A DNA stretch of 64,000 bases. Origin: Siphlonurus alternatus. Its lineage: Eukaryota > Arthropoda > Insecta > Ephemeroptera > Siphlonuridae. The notes below the pieces were generated by a model, which made no database searches, was not told where the DNA came from, and saw only the letters and a list, made by a program, of their open reading frames with translations. Both the position numbers and the translations under genes were made by a program. Shown here one piece after another: positions 1 through 12,288 of this stretch. The stretch is from the NCBI GenBank assembly GCA_949825025.1, contig OX463778.1, positions 33,620,616 through 33,684,615 on the forward strand, read 5' to 3'. Position 1 is the first letter of the stretch. Every line of letters begins with the position of its first letter.

Positions 1-320
1 CTTTAGAGTAATGTACTGTACTGTATACAGTATATGTCATGACTACATATATACCACAACTTAATTGTGTTTGATGTTAATTCTTTTATGTTAATGTCAT
101 CATATTAATGTGAACATTATAGAATTTAATATTATTTGTTACAGAATAGACTTTATGTTATAATAATATGTTAAATTAGTCTGAGAGACAGAGACAGACG
201 TACTGATATTGAATACACATTCAGGTGAAATCAAGAATCATTTTCCAGCGATGGTTTATCTGATTATATATCGATGGTGTTCCGTCAAAAAATTTACCGC
301 GTCCTCTCAAAAACGACTAA

Positions 321-451
321 CTCGTTTCATCGCAAGTCGAGATGGTTGGTTTTGCACTATGGGTTTCCAGGTATATATAAAAAAATGTATACCTGCCAAT
401 ACCTGGAAACCCATAGTGCAAAAGCGACCATCTCGGCTCGCGATAAAACGA
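321..451. repeat. Short foldback (palindromic) element
   Basis: Arms of about 54 bp (321-374 and 399-451) are inverted copies of each other; the inner parts, ending CCAGGTA and starting TACCTGG, match almost perfectly. The loop is a short AT stretch. It has no coding capacity and resembles a miniature inverted-repeat element. No target-site duplication was recognised. Confidence 0.75.
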
Positions 452-2293
452 GATATATTGCATCGAATTTGCATATTTATAATATCTTTGAAATATATAA
501 ATGTGAATTGCTATTTTTATTATATTATAATATAAAATATAATAATTACATTTAAATAACTATACATAAATTGTATTTTGTTGTATATAGAAAAATTTAA
601 AGTCCGCTAATTAATTGTTGCTTGAGAAGACGTGCCGTGGAAGGTAAAAAAGGTACCTTTTTTTCCCTTTTTTTCTTTTACTTATTATACTTAATCAGTA
701 ATAAATTATTGAATGTAAAAATATTTAATATTCTAATTTTTACTCAGATTTTTTCGATTTTTTTTTAAACACATGCATTCAAAGTATAGCGACGTCATAA
801 TAAGTCTATCTGTGACGCCGGTGCTGGTTTTAATTTGTTTGTTTAATTTGTTATTTTTACTTCATTCATATTTCTTTAATAGATTCCACAATAGAAAAAA
901 ATGCATTTCAAAAATAATAAAAAATATACATAATTATATAAAAAATGCTAAAAAAACTATATTTATGAAAGATAAATGTTATACAATAAATTTATGCAAT
1001 TTCCAACTTCTTTAATTGTCAACTATTATAATAAGTGAAATTAGAATTTAAGTACACAATTAAATTGGTGTAAAAGTTATATCATCAATATATATTTAAT
1101 AATAAGAATCTTTTTATGTACGATATATAAATATAATTAATTCAAATTTAAAATCAATCAATGCATGGAGTCAATTACGTGGACAAGGAAATGATGACAT
1201 CAAAATCCAATCAATCAACTATAATCAATCATGACAGATGCATGAGAGCTAGGAATGAGGAAGGTCAGTGTAAAGGTATGTGGCGAGTGTTTAATGAATA
1301 ATTGATTTCTCTCTCCAAGGTATATGAATCATCTTGTAATGTGGTTGGTCAGGGCATTATTTAAATGTATTTAAATATACGCTGTTCTGACGATGTATAA
1401 AGATTTAAATATCATACGCTACTAAATTTCATAAAAAAAAAAAACGTTAGCATATAACGACACCAATAAACGTCAATGAAAAAAAAACAAAAAACAATGT
1501 CACATTTTTCATTGGATTAAAAAAATAAATATATAATTATACAGTGAAATATAAATTAATTAATTGCATGATCATGAGTCATGAGAAAATTAATGCTCGA
1601 GGATATGTTGTTTGTTGAGAAGCTATAATAATAAAAATTTATTTTTTAATGTAGCTCTGATATTGCGATTCTAGCATAGAAGCGGGAATGCAAAGAAATT
1701 ATTTATACTTTATGCAATATGTAAACACTTAAATAGTGCTTTATATATTTAATCCCTTTTTTTATTCAAATTATTCGCGATTACAATTATAATCGTCGTA
1801 TATAATAATTAGTTTATATGTTTACATACACAGTACTTGCATGGCAAGCAATATAATGCATTAAATTTAAAAATCAATGATTGAACATATTATTATTAAT
1901 TAATAATATTTATAACGTAATGAAAATGTTTACTATTATTACTATAATAATAAAAGTCGTGAGGTATAAAAATAAGTTCTAATCAATTACGATTTCTTCA
2001 GGAAGTGCACAATTTGTATGTACTCACCACGAGGCATCAGCACCTTTCTGATCTGTTGTGAAGCTGCAGCTCCATGCAGGACACAAAGTTTAAGTATGAA
2101 TATAATATATATATTATGCAGATTTTCAGTAGAGGTAACAAGAGCGCCCAATCTATAATAGCAATTCAATTAGTTATCTTCAGCCCAAAAAATTTTGGCT
2201 CCATGGACTGAATGACAATCCCGAGAAACGTAGCATGCATGGGAAAAGTTCATGAGGACGTTCGGAGGTGTACATTTTTTTAATTATATGGCA
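452..2293. other. AT-rich sequence without recognised genes
   Basis: Long A/T runs and short chance reading frames. I see no protein similarity, RNA gene or clear repeat here. Confidence 0.6.
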
Positions 2294-2552
2294 GAGAAAT
2301 GAAATGAAATAATCTTTATTTAGCTTTCGCTATTCAGTACAAATATAGTTTATATATTGTTTTAATTAAACAATATAAAACAAGTGGTTCATAAAATTTA
2401 TGATAGTTCATAGAATTTCATGCCTACAGTACAATATTTATTAGGATACAAAAAACCATCTTAATAATTATACATTTTATAGTTACCAATTATAGCTATA
2501 TAAAAAAAATATATATTATTGACTTATGACATATAATTATAATCTTATACAT

Positions 2553-3010
2553 TTATCTGGTATGCACAAATTTTTCTTTAACAAATTCTATACATAATCT
2601 TTTAAACATTTTTTTTGTAGAACATGTTTTTATATTAATAGGCAATTCATTAAACAATTTTTTACCACAGTTATAAATTGATCCTTCCGATCTATGTTTG
2701 TTAACACTTTTTCTAAAATAATTATTGCAGCCTCTTGTATTATAAATATGCATTTCACTATTCTTAATAAGCTCTTTTTTAAAATGAATTGGAAATTTAT
2801 CATTAATAATATCATAAAAAAAATAGCAGCACCTTTAAGGCAAACCTTTGTTTAACACTTAACCATTGCAAAGTTTCTAGCATCAATTTTATATGGGTTC
2901 TTTTTTTACAACCCAATACAATTTTCATGGCTCTGTTTTGCAGTCTCTGTAACATATTAATATTTCTCTTACTTAATTGTGTTAAAAAACAATGATGCGC
3001 AATATTCAAA
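2553..3010 (-). pseudogene. Frameshifted C-terminal remnant of the LINE pol
   Basis: Two minus-strand frames (within 2812-3021 and 2553-2753) carry the usual LINE C-terminal pattern: LQRLQNRAMKIVLG, then HIYNTRG, then LFNELPINIK. They continue the 664-codon frame after at least two frameshifts. Confidence 0.75.
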
Positions 3011-4963
3011 ATGAGGAGCAATTATGGTTTTGTAAACCATTATTTTACACCAAGTACTTAAAAACCCTGAAATTCTGCATAAATAACCAATTTTTTTACC
3101 AATTTTCTTTGACATCATCTCAACATGATCATTAAAACTCAGTGTACAATCAATTAAAATACCAAGATATTTTACATTTTTTTCAAATTTAAGTACTTCT
3201 CCGTCTAAAATAATATTTACATTTGGATTATCAGCAAAAATATTATTTATCTTACGATTTGAACTTGCAATTATCATACAAGTAGTTTTTTTTACATTTA
3301 GTTTTAATTTGTTCATATGAAACCAATAACTTAGTTTTTCTAGATCCTTATTGAGATCCTCACATAATATTTTAAATTTTTTACCTGAGATTGAGATAAG
3401 AGTATCATCTGCAAACAAATTAATCAACGAGCTATCTACATGTAAATGCATATCATTTATATATATAATAAACAGCAATGGACCTAACACTGATCCTTGT
3501 GGAACTCCGACATTACATGCCCGAAATTCAGAAGATTTATTACCAATAACAGTACATTGTTCTCTGCCTTCTAAATAGCTTTCGAACCATTGCAACACCA
3601 TTCCATCAATCCCATAACACTTCAGTTTATTAATTAAAATATTTCGATCAATAGTTTCAAACGCACGCTTCAGATCGATCATTACAGAAATAATAACGTT
3701 GTCATTATCTAAATCATCACGCCAATTTGATAATAAAAACTGCAATGATGATTCAGTTGATACATTTTTCATAAAACCTGATTGATATTTGTAAAATAAA
3801 TTATTTGTTGTAAAATAGTCATATAATTGATTTTTTACCACAAGTTCAAGTAATTTTTCATATGCTGGTAGCATATTAATAGGTCTATAATCAGCAGGGT
3901 GCATTGAATTTTTTATTTTTGCAATCAATTTAATTAAAGATTTTTTCCAGCCCTTTGGAAATTTCCCCGTTTCAAATGACACATTAATTATATTAAGAAG
4001 TTGTATACCAATAATATCAAAAGTTTTCTTAATAATATCAATACTGATTTCATCAAATGATGCCGTATTACTATTAAGATTATTTACAATACTTTTTAAC
4101 TCTTGAATATTCAGTAGTTTAAATTTGCTAAATTTACAATCGTAAGATACATGATTCGAAAATTTATATAACATTTCATCATTATTTACATTTGGAATTG
4201 AGGAAACAATTTCTTTAATACTGTCAATAAAAAAATTATTGAAATTCGTAGCAGTATTATTACTCCCACTTTGAACATTATTAGTTGGAAAAACAACGTT
4301 ATCTAAATTTTGATTATTATTGCCCTTTTTATTTTCAGCATCTGTCAGTTCTTTAAGAATAATCCACATTTCTTTACTCTTATTTTTATTTTTATCAATC
4401 TTACTCTCAAAATAAATTGATTTCTCTTTCCTTAACACCTTTGAATACTTATTCCTTGCTAATTTATATCTGTCCCAACACATTTTATTTTTATTAATTT
4501 TATACGTTATATAGGCTTCATTTTTTAAATATTTAGCTGCTCTTATTTTTTTATTATTATTTAACCAAGGCTTGTAGTTATATAGTTTATTTTTATTAAT
4601 TGGAGAACACAATTTAATTTCTTTAATAAAATCAGCTGTGAAATCATCAGCTGCTTGATCCAAATTAATTATCTCATCCCTCCATTTAATATTCAATAAA
4701 TTATCTCTTAAATTTTCAATATTACATTTTTTTGTGTTGACTTTGTTACTAGTTATTGCCTGGTTCTTTATTTTAATTTTTTCAGTTTTAGGAAAAAACA
4801 AAAATTCAAAATTTACAGAAAAACACTCATGATCACTTATTACATCATTAGAATTAAAAATTACTTTCAGTTCATTGGAATTAGAAATTGCCAAGTCAAT
4901 TAATGTTTCGTTAATACAATTAATGTACAGAGGATTCTGTACATAGACCGCAGTGATCATCAC
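2969..4963 (-). pseudogene. LINE pol protein: endonuclease end plus reverse transcriptase
   Basis: A 664-codon frame. Near residue 43 is ISDHECF, the SDH motif that closes LINE AP endonucleases. Reverse transcriptase signatures follow in order: DYRPINMLP, YQSGFMKN, a VMIDLKRAFETID block (palm aspartate), GVPQGSVLGP, then FADDTLIS, the catalytic YADD box with F for Y. The N-terminal endonuclease is mostly missing. After the sequence for HFEYCASLF the frame shifts, and the continuation (NINMLQRLQNRAMKI, then MHIYNTRG and FNELP) is spread over two other minus-strand frames between about 2553 and 3010. It is therefore a decayed copy unlikely to act by itself. Confidence 0.85.
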
Positions 4964-4974
4964 AATGGCAATGG

Positions 4975-5295
4975 AGTATCGACCTCAAATTTTTTTATCG
5001 CAGAAATGGATAGAGCGTGTAACGTTATGCTACCCTGATTTTTTTCAGATTTTTTTGAGCCCGGGAACTATATATATTTAACAAATTATTGGAAGTCCTT
5101 TTTGTGACGACACGCGGCGGCAAGTCCTATCTTTTTCTTAAGAAGCGGCGTCTCGTGACGTCACAAAAGGAACTTTCAATAATTTTTTAAAAATAGTTAT
5201 CGGGCTCAAAAAAATCTGAAAAAAAAAATCATGGTATGGCATAACTTTGCACGCTCTATCCATTTCTGCAATAAAAAAAAATTGAGGTCGATACT
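4975..5295. repeat. Foldback element, 321 bp
   Basis: The left end AGTATCGACCTCAA is mirrored by TTGAGGTCGATACT at the right end. The arms of about 140 bp also mirror GGATAGAGCGTG/CACGCTCTATCC and GAGCCCG/CGGGCTC. The centre holds TGACGTCA at 5156-5163. No TTAA flank, unlike many other foldbacks in this window. No coding potential. Confidence 0.85.
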
Positions 5296-6305
5296 TTATT
5301 ACTCGGAATTTTAAAATTCTTTATGATAATAATTGAACTACAAATATTTTTTTATGTAGCTAACAGAATTTTAAAATCTCAAAAAATACAGTCGAAGAAT
5401 ATATATAATAAATACTTCATAATTAATATGTGACATGGCAAATATTATTGCATGTATACGCCGTAAATATGTATATTTTTTGCTTTGATATGATCAATTG
5501 GTCATATATATCTGAAAACCAACTGTTGCAAAAAAATATTGTAACCAATTTATGTAACTTGTAAACAAGTCATAATAAAAGTTTTATGCTCCATGGGAGC
5601 GAGGGACCCATCCCCACCTCGATCATCCGCAAAAGGTGCACCATGCCAGCCGAAATTCTTGAAAAGCATTATTATTACCATCACATTATTATTGAACCTC
5701 CCCTTCCCTTCCCCCCGCTAATTAACAAATAAAAAAATTGGGGGTTTGCGGGTTATAGCTCCTATTTACCCCACCTCTCCTCCCTGAAACCATATACCAT
5801 TGACTCTAACATATATAAATATAATTATATCCTGTTGATGCGCGCGATATAGTATAAAAGTGAAGATGCATTAATTCAACATCGATATGATATAAAGCCG
5901 GAAGGAAACACGTCTTCCTGTGAATCTTTATTAATGCGAGTGCAGCGCGCAATGCCGTGTGACATTGTGTTTTGTTACATAGCTTGGCTGCAGTAATGAT
6001 CGATATCAGACGTGAAGGTCCTGACGTCAATTGCTAGACTGTATATTGACGGAAGTTCCGGCAGCGGCCTCTTCAATTCCGTTATAAGACAAGCTCTCGC
6101 CTAATATAACTTGAGAGAGAAAATTTAGTTATTCTTTCTTATACTTGTCGTTTTATCTTTAGAGTCTTCAGATTTATTTTCACTTCATTAACACGTTTTT
6201 AACTTAACAGATAAAAAATATTATAGTTAATTATTAATTATGTATAATATTTACTTAACCTCTTCATTTAAAAAAAAAAAAAATGTTTTCACTGTAATTA
6301 TAATT
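5296..6305. other. Sequence without recognised genes
   Basis: Mixed AT-rich DNA with a slightly GC-richer patch around 5580-6060. Short frames only; nothing recognised on either strand. Confidence 0.55.
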
Positions 6306-6948
6306 AAAGTAGAGTGAGCGATTGCATTTTTTTTAATATTTTATTTTCTAAAAATAGTTTAAGCTGCCCTCTATTGAGAAATGAAAACCAAAAAAAAATT
6401 CCATCTCAAATAGTTTCACCACAAAAAAAATCCCAAAGTTGGTGTTTCGGAGGCCTTTGACGTATGGAACATAAAACCGCGTTTTACTCCAACATTTTCT
6501 GAACTATGCTACCATTTAAAAAATACCTACGTAATCCATGATGAATTCTTTAATGGATTTTTAAATAAAAAAAAAATTTACGCAGCCGTTTTTTCGGAAA
6601 AAATCTTTAAATTTTTGCGGGTAAACTCCCATAAGGATTTTCATGATTTTTTTCCAAGAAAACGACCCCGTAAATTTTTTTTTATTTGAAAATTCATTAA
6701 AGAATTCATCATAGATTACGTAAGTATTTTTTAAATGGTACCATAGTTCAGAAAAAGTTGGAGTAAAACGCGGTTTTATGTTCCATAAGGCTGCACGTTA
6801 AAGGCCTCCGAAACACCAACTTTGGGAATTTTTTGTGATGAAACAATTTGAGATGGAATTTTTTGGTTTTCATTTCTCAATATAGAGCAGCTTAAACTAT
6901 TTTTAAAAAATAAAATATTAAAAAAAATGAACTCGCTCACTCTACTTT
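6306..6948. repeat. TTAA-flanked foldback element, 643 bp
   Basis: AGTAGAGTGAGCG at the left is mirrored by CGCTCACTCTACT at the right, each bordered by TTAA. The arms of about 300 bp match along their length (GTTGGTGTTTCGGAGGCC / GGCCTCCGAAACACCAAC). The pattern is that of a non-coding miniature element with TTAA target duplication, as in piggyBac-type transposition (family placement is inference). Confidence 0.85.
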
Positions 6949-8660
6949 AAAGGAAAGAAAATATTTTAAAATAATTATAAAAAAAATGTATTTAAGACTC
7001 AATTATTTATCATCATTACAGCATAATATATTTTAACGCGCAGGTCATCCTGCAAATAGTAATTGAAAACTATAAGAGGTTTAATTTGGTATTACAATTT
7101 TAAATAAAATTATGTGTGTCTCGATCGGGACACCATGAAATTTATACCCCTGGCATGATCCCCTGCAATGTTTGTAGACTTAATTCACTTAATTGCCACG
7201 CAGTCCACTGTACAATAAATGTGATGAAGTTGAACTTTTCGGGATGACTAGACTGAGTGCTTTTTTTACCTCCCCCAAAATTGCAAATCTGCATTTCTTT
7301 TTCTCTTGGAGCTGCATGCAGTGCCAGCAAATGAGGCAGGAGTAAAGTTTGTATTCTGTCCCCATGAGGGGTCACTGCAGGTTATGTAATATACATTACC
7401 ACAGGCAGGGATCTATTCCAGTCCAATGAATCCCAATTAATGATTGAATCGATTGATAAAACGTCAACATTTAGAGTATTATTACACCTTGTCTTCTCAT
7501 GTATGTATGGACTATTTAAGTATTTAAATTGCCAGTAATGCTAGAAACAAAAAACAGTCCATAATATTCTTGTCAAGCTAAAGTTTGTCTTATTAATTTA
7601 TTAGGAAGATTATAAGACAATGTACAACATTTGCAATGTTTAAGGATATTAACTGATGGTACCAAGTTGTGATTGCTGTTTCTTGAAAGGCTATATATAT
7701 TATATAGAACATTTCGCTGTGTAGTCGTAGAATCTAGTTACGTTGTTATCTCGAGGATTCAAGTATCAAATCTTGTTCTTGTTTTAAACAAGGCGAGTCT
7801 CTTTGTGGAAAATAATCTTTTCCCAGAAAATCATTAGACGTGTAGTCCTTTTAAAGGTCGTAACGTAAAATTCCTTTGTTTTATATAATTTATAAAAATA
7901 ATTGAAGGAGTTATTCAACGCAATCGCAATACAGTATATTATTATTTCTTTATATTTCATTAATATACTGCTTATTGATTACACTATTATTATTTTCTCT
8001 TACAAACTGTTTAATACTGCAGCACATGTGCTGCTTGTAAAAAGTGAATTGAAATGCGATATATACGCTCGCTTGTAATATGTCTTTCATCACGTGACCT
8101 TTTTGCGCCTTTCAAGTAGGCAACTCTTTCAACACCTGTTTTTAATTATCATATATTATACTGTGCATTTTTTAGCTGAACACAAAATTATGTTCATTAT
8201 ACTGTTAACTTCCTTCCTTTTAAATAATAAGAATTATGTTATGTCTATATATTATACTTCATTTTATAATGTTGATAATCCTAGTACTATGTAGAATTAA
8301 AACTTATAATGTATGGCTGTCATATATATAATATATATAATAATATAATATGATATATACAGTATAAAAATATAATTACAAGTTATAAGGTAAAATAATA
8401 GAACTCTATAAACAGAAGAAACAATGTTTTTTGTTTGTTTGTTTTTTGCGTTTCTTCTCTCGTTCTTTTCTTATTAATTTCTTAATTAAGTAAATTAATT
8501 TTAATGAATATTTTAACAACGAATATAATATATATGTTTTAAAAAAGGAAACCGCACTCTCGTTTCCACAACGAGGTTTACAAGGCTTTCAAAACGCGCG
8601 TTCGCATTTTTTTTTTTTTTTTAAGTGTTCTGCATGAATAAATTATGCTGCTCTGATTTT
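6949..8660. other. AT-rich sequence without recognised genes
   Basis: Nothing recognised on either strand apart from simple A/T repeats. Confidence 0.55.
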
Positions 8661-8663
8661 ATA

Positions 8664-8665
8664 TG

Positions 8666-8722
<57 letters not shown>
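8664..8722. repeat. TA dinucleotide microsatellite
   Basis: An almost pure TA tract with a single G interruption. With the TA tract at 9209-9252 it brackets the SINE. Confidence 0.9.
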
Positions 8723-8727
<5 letters not shown>

Positions 8728-8759
8728 AAAAAATTCCTATAGTAAATTATAATTTAGTA

Positions 8760-9197
8760 TAACTAATTAAATTTGTATTAATTCATGTAAATAATAGTTA
8801 ATACCCTTGACACCATTTTACCCTTTCGGGTGTGGCCAGGCCGATATTTAGCGTTGTCAGTAAGAGTTATCTTGCGACCATGCTGGGGCTTACCAGGCTC
8901 CCAGAACCCTTTTCCTGCACTCTTCTGGGCTCCTACTACCAGATCTGTGCAGCCTGCAGTGGCAGTGCAATACTGCAGGGCAGCGGAGTATAGACAGCCG
9001 TAAGCTGCCTTTCTCCTACCGACCAGGGCTATGCTCTATTGTGATGGATTCTTATAAGTATAACCCTGCTACCGACTCTATAATCTAGTAATCAGTCACA
9101 CCCATCCCAAGTCACGAAAAGTCTGCCGTGTTCGGGAATCGAACCGGGGACCTCTCGGACCAGAGCCAGGGGTACTAACCACTACACTACAGAGCGG
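8760..9197 (-). mobile_element. tRNA-derived SINE
   Basis: Read on the minus strand, the first about 70 bases are tRNA-like. Box A lies at 9171-9189 (TAGTGTAGTGGTTAGTACC) and box B at 9135-9145 (GGTTCGATTCC), the RNA polymerase III internal promoter pair. A GC-richer unrelated body of about 300 bp follows to about 8815, then an AT-rich tail. The anticodon region does not pair cleanly, so this is not a functional tRNA gene. It sits in a TA microsatellite, probably the insertion target. The 3' boundary is approximate. Confidence 0.8.
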
Positions 9198-9204
9198 ATC
9201 ATAA

Positions 9205-9208
<4 letters not shown>

Positions 9209-9252
<44 letters not shown>
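9209..9252. repeat. TA dinucleotide microsatellite
   Basis: Pure TA tract on the 5' side of the SINE. Confidence 0.9.
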
Positions 9253-9258
<6 letters not shown>

Positions 9259-10281
9259 TATTATTTTGTCTAGAGAAACTATGGAAGTGGATCCCTTCGT
9301 CTGGAGGCGTTTGGTTGTCACAATTCATTTCTGTAGTAACAAAGAGATTTTTTTCTTTTTGTTTGTTTGTTTTCTCATATTAAATTTGCATGGCCTTGCA
9401 TGATGACTGCGATTTCAATAAATTTGACTTTTGAAATTGTGGACTCTCGGGGAAGCGATCGGTAAAACCATTTTCCATGCAATGTATTTTCATATATTTT
9501 CATAATCGCTTGCGTATTTTGTCAATTCGTACTTTTTCCACTGAGCAATTATCATGTATTTTTCCGGATTACGTTTGTTGTTTTTAATTATATATATAAA
9601 ATAAAGTAATCATGTAAATAATATCAGATTTATTATAACTCTCATTATTTAATTGTTACACACAATATAATTTTTAGCAAAAATAAGAGACAAAAATGAT
9701 ATTATATAGTACGTATCGTAATCATTTCTGGAAATTATGTTTTTAATAAAAAGAGTTCTATATAGCAATTTGCAATTGCTATAACATAAAAATATAATAT
9801 ATATATATATATATATAATTATAGCTGTTGCCAGCAGGAATCGAGAATAGTTATAACAGAGTTGTGGGAAAAATTGTGTAAATGACGTAAGCGTACGTCA
9901 TATTACACATTTTTAAACAAATGTGTGATACATAAATACATCCAACAAGCTTTTCAACCTTCGAGTTTTTTTTTTTTTTTTTTTTTCATTTAATTATATA
10001 TAATGTGCGGAAGTTTCTGTCCAGTATGCATAATTTTTTATCGTGTCATTTTGAAGTATGAAATGATACGTACACAATGATACTACGGAAGTGCAAATAT
10101 TTTTCCCTATGTATATGAACATGAATTTTATTTAGTTTTAATTTGTCTTAAATCTATTTCTTGTAAAATTTTGTTACTCGAAAATCTATTATATAGCAAA
10201 AGAATAATATGTACAAAAATTTTGTTTTTAAAAAAGACAAATTTATTAATAATTATGTATTATATTTTAAGTATATAATTT
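9253..10281. other. AT-rich sequence without recognised genes
   Basis: Simple repeats (a T run near 9967, TA near 9797) and no recognised gene. Confidence 0.55.
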
Positions 10282-10988
10282 AGGCCAGTCAATATAGGTG
10301 AAAATCCTATCTTGACCTCGGATAAATTCCGAAGTTTGTGATTTTTTCAGCATCGGTAGAACTCAATGCCCTGAGTAACATATCCAAAGCCCCCCAAAAT
10401 CCCACCGGGGCTTTCGCCGCCATCTTGATGGAAAGTCATGCATATAGTACCCTCACTAATTTGCATATTGTGGCGGAACCGTGTTACATAGAAGCAATGT
10501 AAATGCATATAATGATAGGCAGATATATTTGCTACAAGAAAATATAAAAATGTATTTGATTTTAATTTCAATTAACCCTTAAATTAATTATTTTCTGAAA
10601 AGTTTGGTGTTAAAAAAAAGTTTAATGGTGAATTTCGTAGTCAATATTTATAAATACAGAAATATTCTTCATTCAAAAGTTTAAGAAAAAATCCTTAAAA
10701 TTTCATAAATGCTAATAACTTTTCCTTAGCTTAAATAATTAAGGAGATACGCGACTTCGTAGCGCAAGAAACATGCCAGTTGACCGCTCTGCCTGCCCGC
10801 CCGCCACAATACAACACGCACAATACAGCGCGCGAGCACTGCAATGAATGCGCTCTCGCGGCTCTCAGTGGCTTGTCATCTTTGTATATAATATATTATG
10901 TATTATTTATTATATATATTATTTATTATATATATATTATATTTATATTATATGTTCAACGTGTGTTAATAGCTACAATAGCCCTTAA

Positions 10989-11325
10989 GGGTGAGGTAAC
11001 GTGCCCAATGTTAAAAAATATCCCATACAGCATGACACATGAAAATTATGAAAAAAAATTGAATTGTTCTCCTCTACATTCCGTATAATATCAGTGGCTA
11101 AAATATCATGTATACAAATTCGAGCTAGTTTTTGAAGTTGACTAGATTAACATTGAAGTTTGATTTTTCCATGTTAAAGTATAGTCAACTTTAAAAATTC
11201 ATAACTAAAAAAAAAACTAGCTCGAATTTGTATACCTGATATTTTAGCTACTGATATTATAGGGAATATATGTAGAGGAGAACATTTTAAATTTTTTTCA
11301 TAATTTTCATGTGATCGTGAAGTTC
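10989..11325. repeat. Foldback element of the GGGTAAGGTAAC family (copy 3)
   Basis: It starts TTAA-GGGTGAGGTAACG and has a mirrored core of CGAGCTAGTTTTTGA, GTTGACTA and inverses. It closely resembles 35958-36305 and 37689-38042 but has lost its right terminus. Confidence 0.75.
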
Positions 11326-12200
11326 AAGAAAAAATATTCCTCTATTGGAAGTAGGTTAAAAATAAGTTGTAAATTTATTTGTATCAATATGCTTATGCTA
11401 AATATCAATCATTGAAGCTTTTTATTAACTTCTCGTGACATTGATTATTACGTACGTATATACAATATAAATTGTAATACATTTTCTTAAGTAAAGTGCA
11501 GTAAATTTAATTCTTTACCCTTTTTGTCAGTCATGCATGTATATACAAAAATAACTATATTCCTTCTTTATATTTATAATGTTTGTTTATGTCAGCTAGC
11601 TTACAAATAACATAATGTTTCAATAAAAATTTTGCTTCCTCATACCCCCCATATGAGTAAATAATTATGATTATATATTTATATAAATTACAATGTGTAA
11701 GGCACAGTGGAAAACAGGCAGCAAGAATATTTTGGTGCTGTGTTGATGAAACAGTACTTTATTTGAAGTATAATCTTACTGATTTTCGAATTTTTATATG
11801 TATTATATATAATATCACTGTCGTATAAATACATTTACATAATATCATCATATCCGATCCAACACTTATTATTTTTAAAAATAGATAGAAACAATCACAA
11901 GTTCAATGGATATATTTAAAGTTTTGTAATAATATATTATTTATAATGTTTTAGAGGGGTCACGAATGCATTATATGCGTTTTTATATTATATGTATATT
12001 AAAAAAAAAAAAAAAAAACATTTTCGTAACATAAACTGTGTAAGATTCTATGGCTATTAAATTTATAAAAATAGCCTCAGCCCTAGAAGCTGAATATACA
12101 ATGAATAAATATTATATGTATCTTCATGTCGTATCTCATCGATATTTGAAATCAAAATTTATTACATTTACTTAAAAAGAATAATTAAAGCGTAGTTGAA

Positions 12201-12288
12201 TAGTTCGGTCAAAATTGAGTATCTTACTTCTTAAATAGCGTCTTTTATTAAATAATTATTAAGGAGTACTCAATTTTGTCCGAACTAT
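12201..12288. repeat. Inner hairpin of the large foldback
   Basis: TAGTTCGGTCAAAATTGAGTA is mirrored by a TACTCAATTTTG-C-CGAACTA sequence across a spacer of about 45 bp, near the centre of the large palindrome. Confidence 0.7.

Larger units (their letters stand above)
2294..4974 (-). mobile_element. 5'-truncated non-LTR (LINE) retrotransposon
   Basis: Read on the minus strand, it begins in the last part of an AP-endonuclease domain and continues through a full reverse transcriptase and a C-terminal region. It ends at 2294-2330 in an AATAAA signal followed by a short ATTTC-type tandem tail. The protein frame is broken near the end, so the copy is dead. The RT resembles the Jockey/CR1 side of the LINEs, which is inference from motif style. 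The 5' end abuts the foldback starting at 4975. Confidence 0.85.

Noticed and set aside
9126..9197. A functional tRNA gene on the minus strand
   Set aside because: Box A and box B are good, but the anticodon arm does not pair and a SINE body follows directly.
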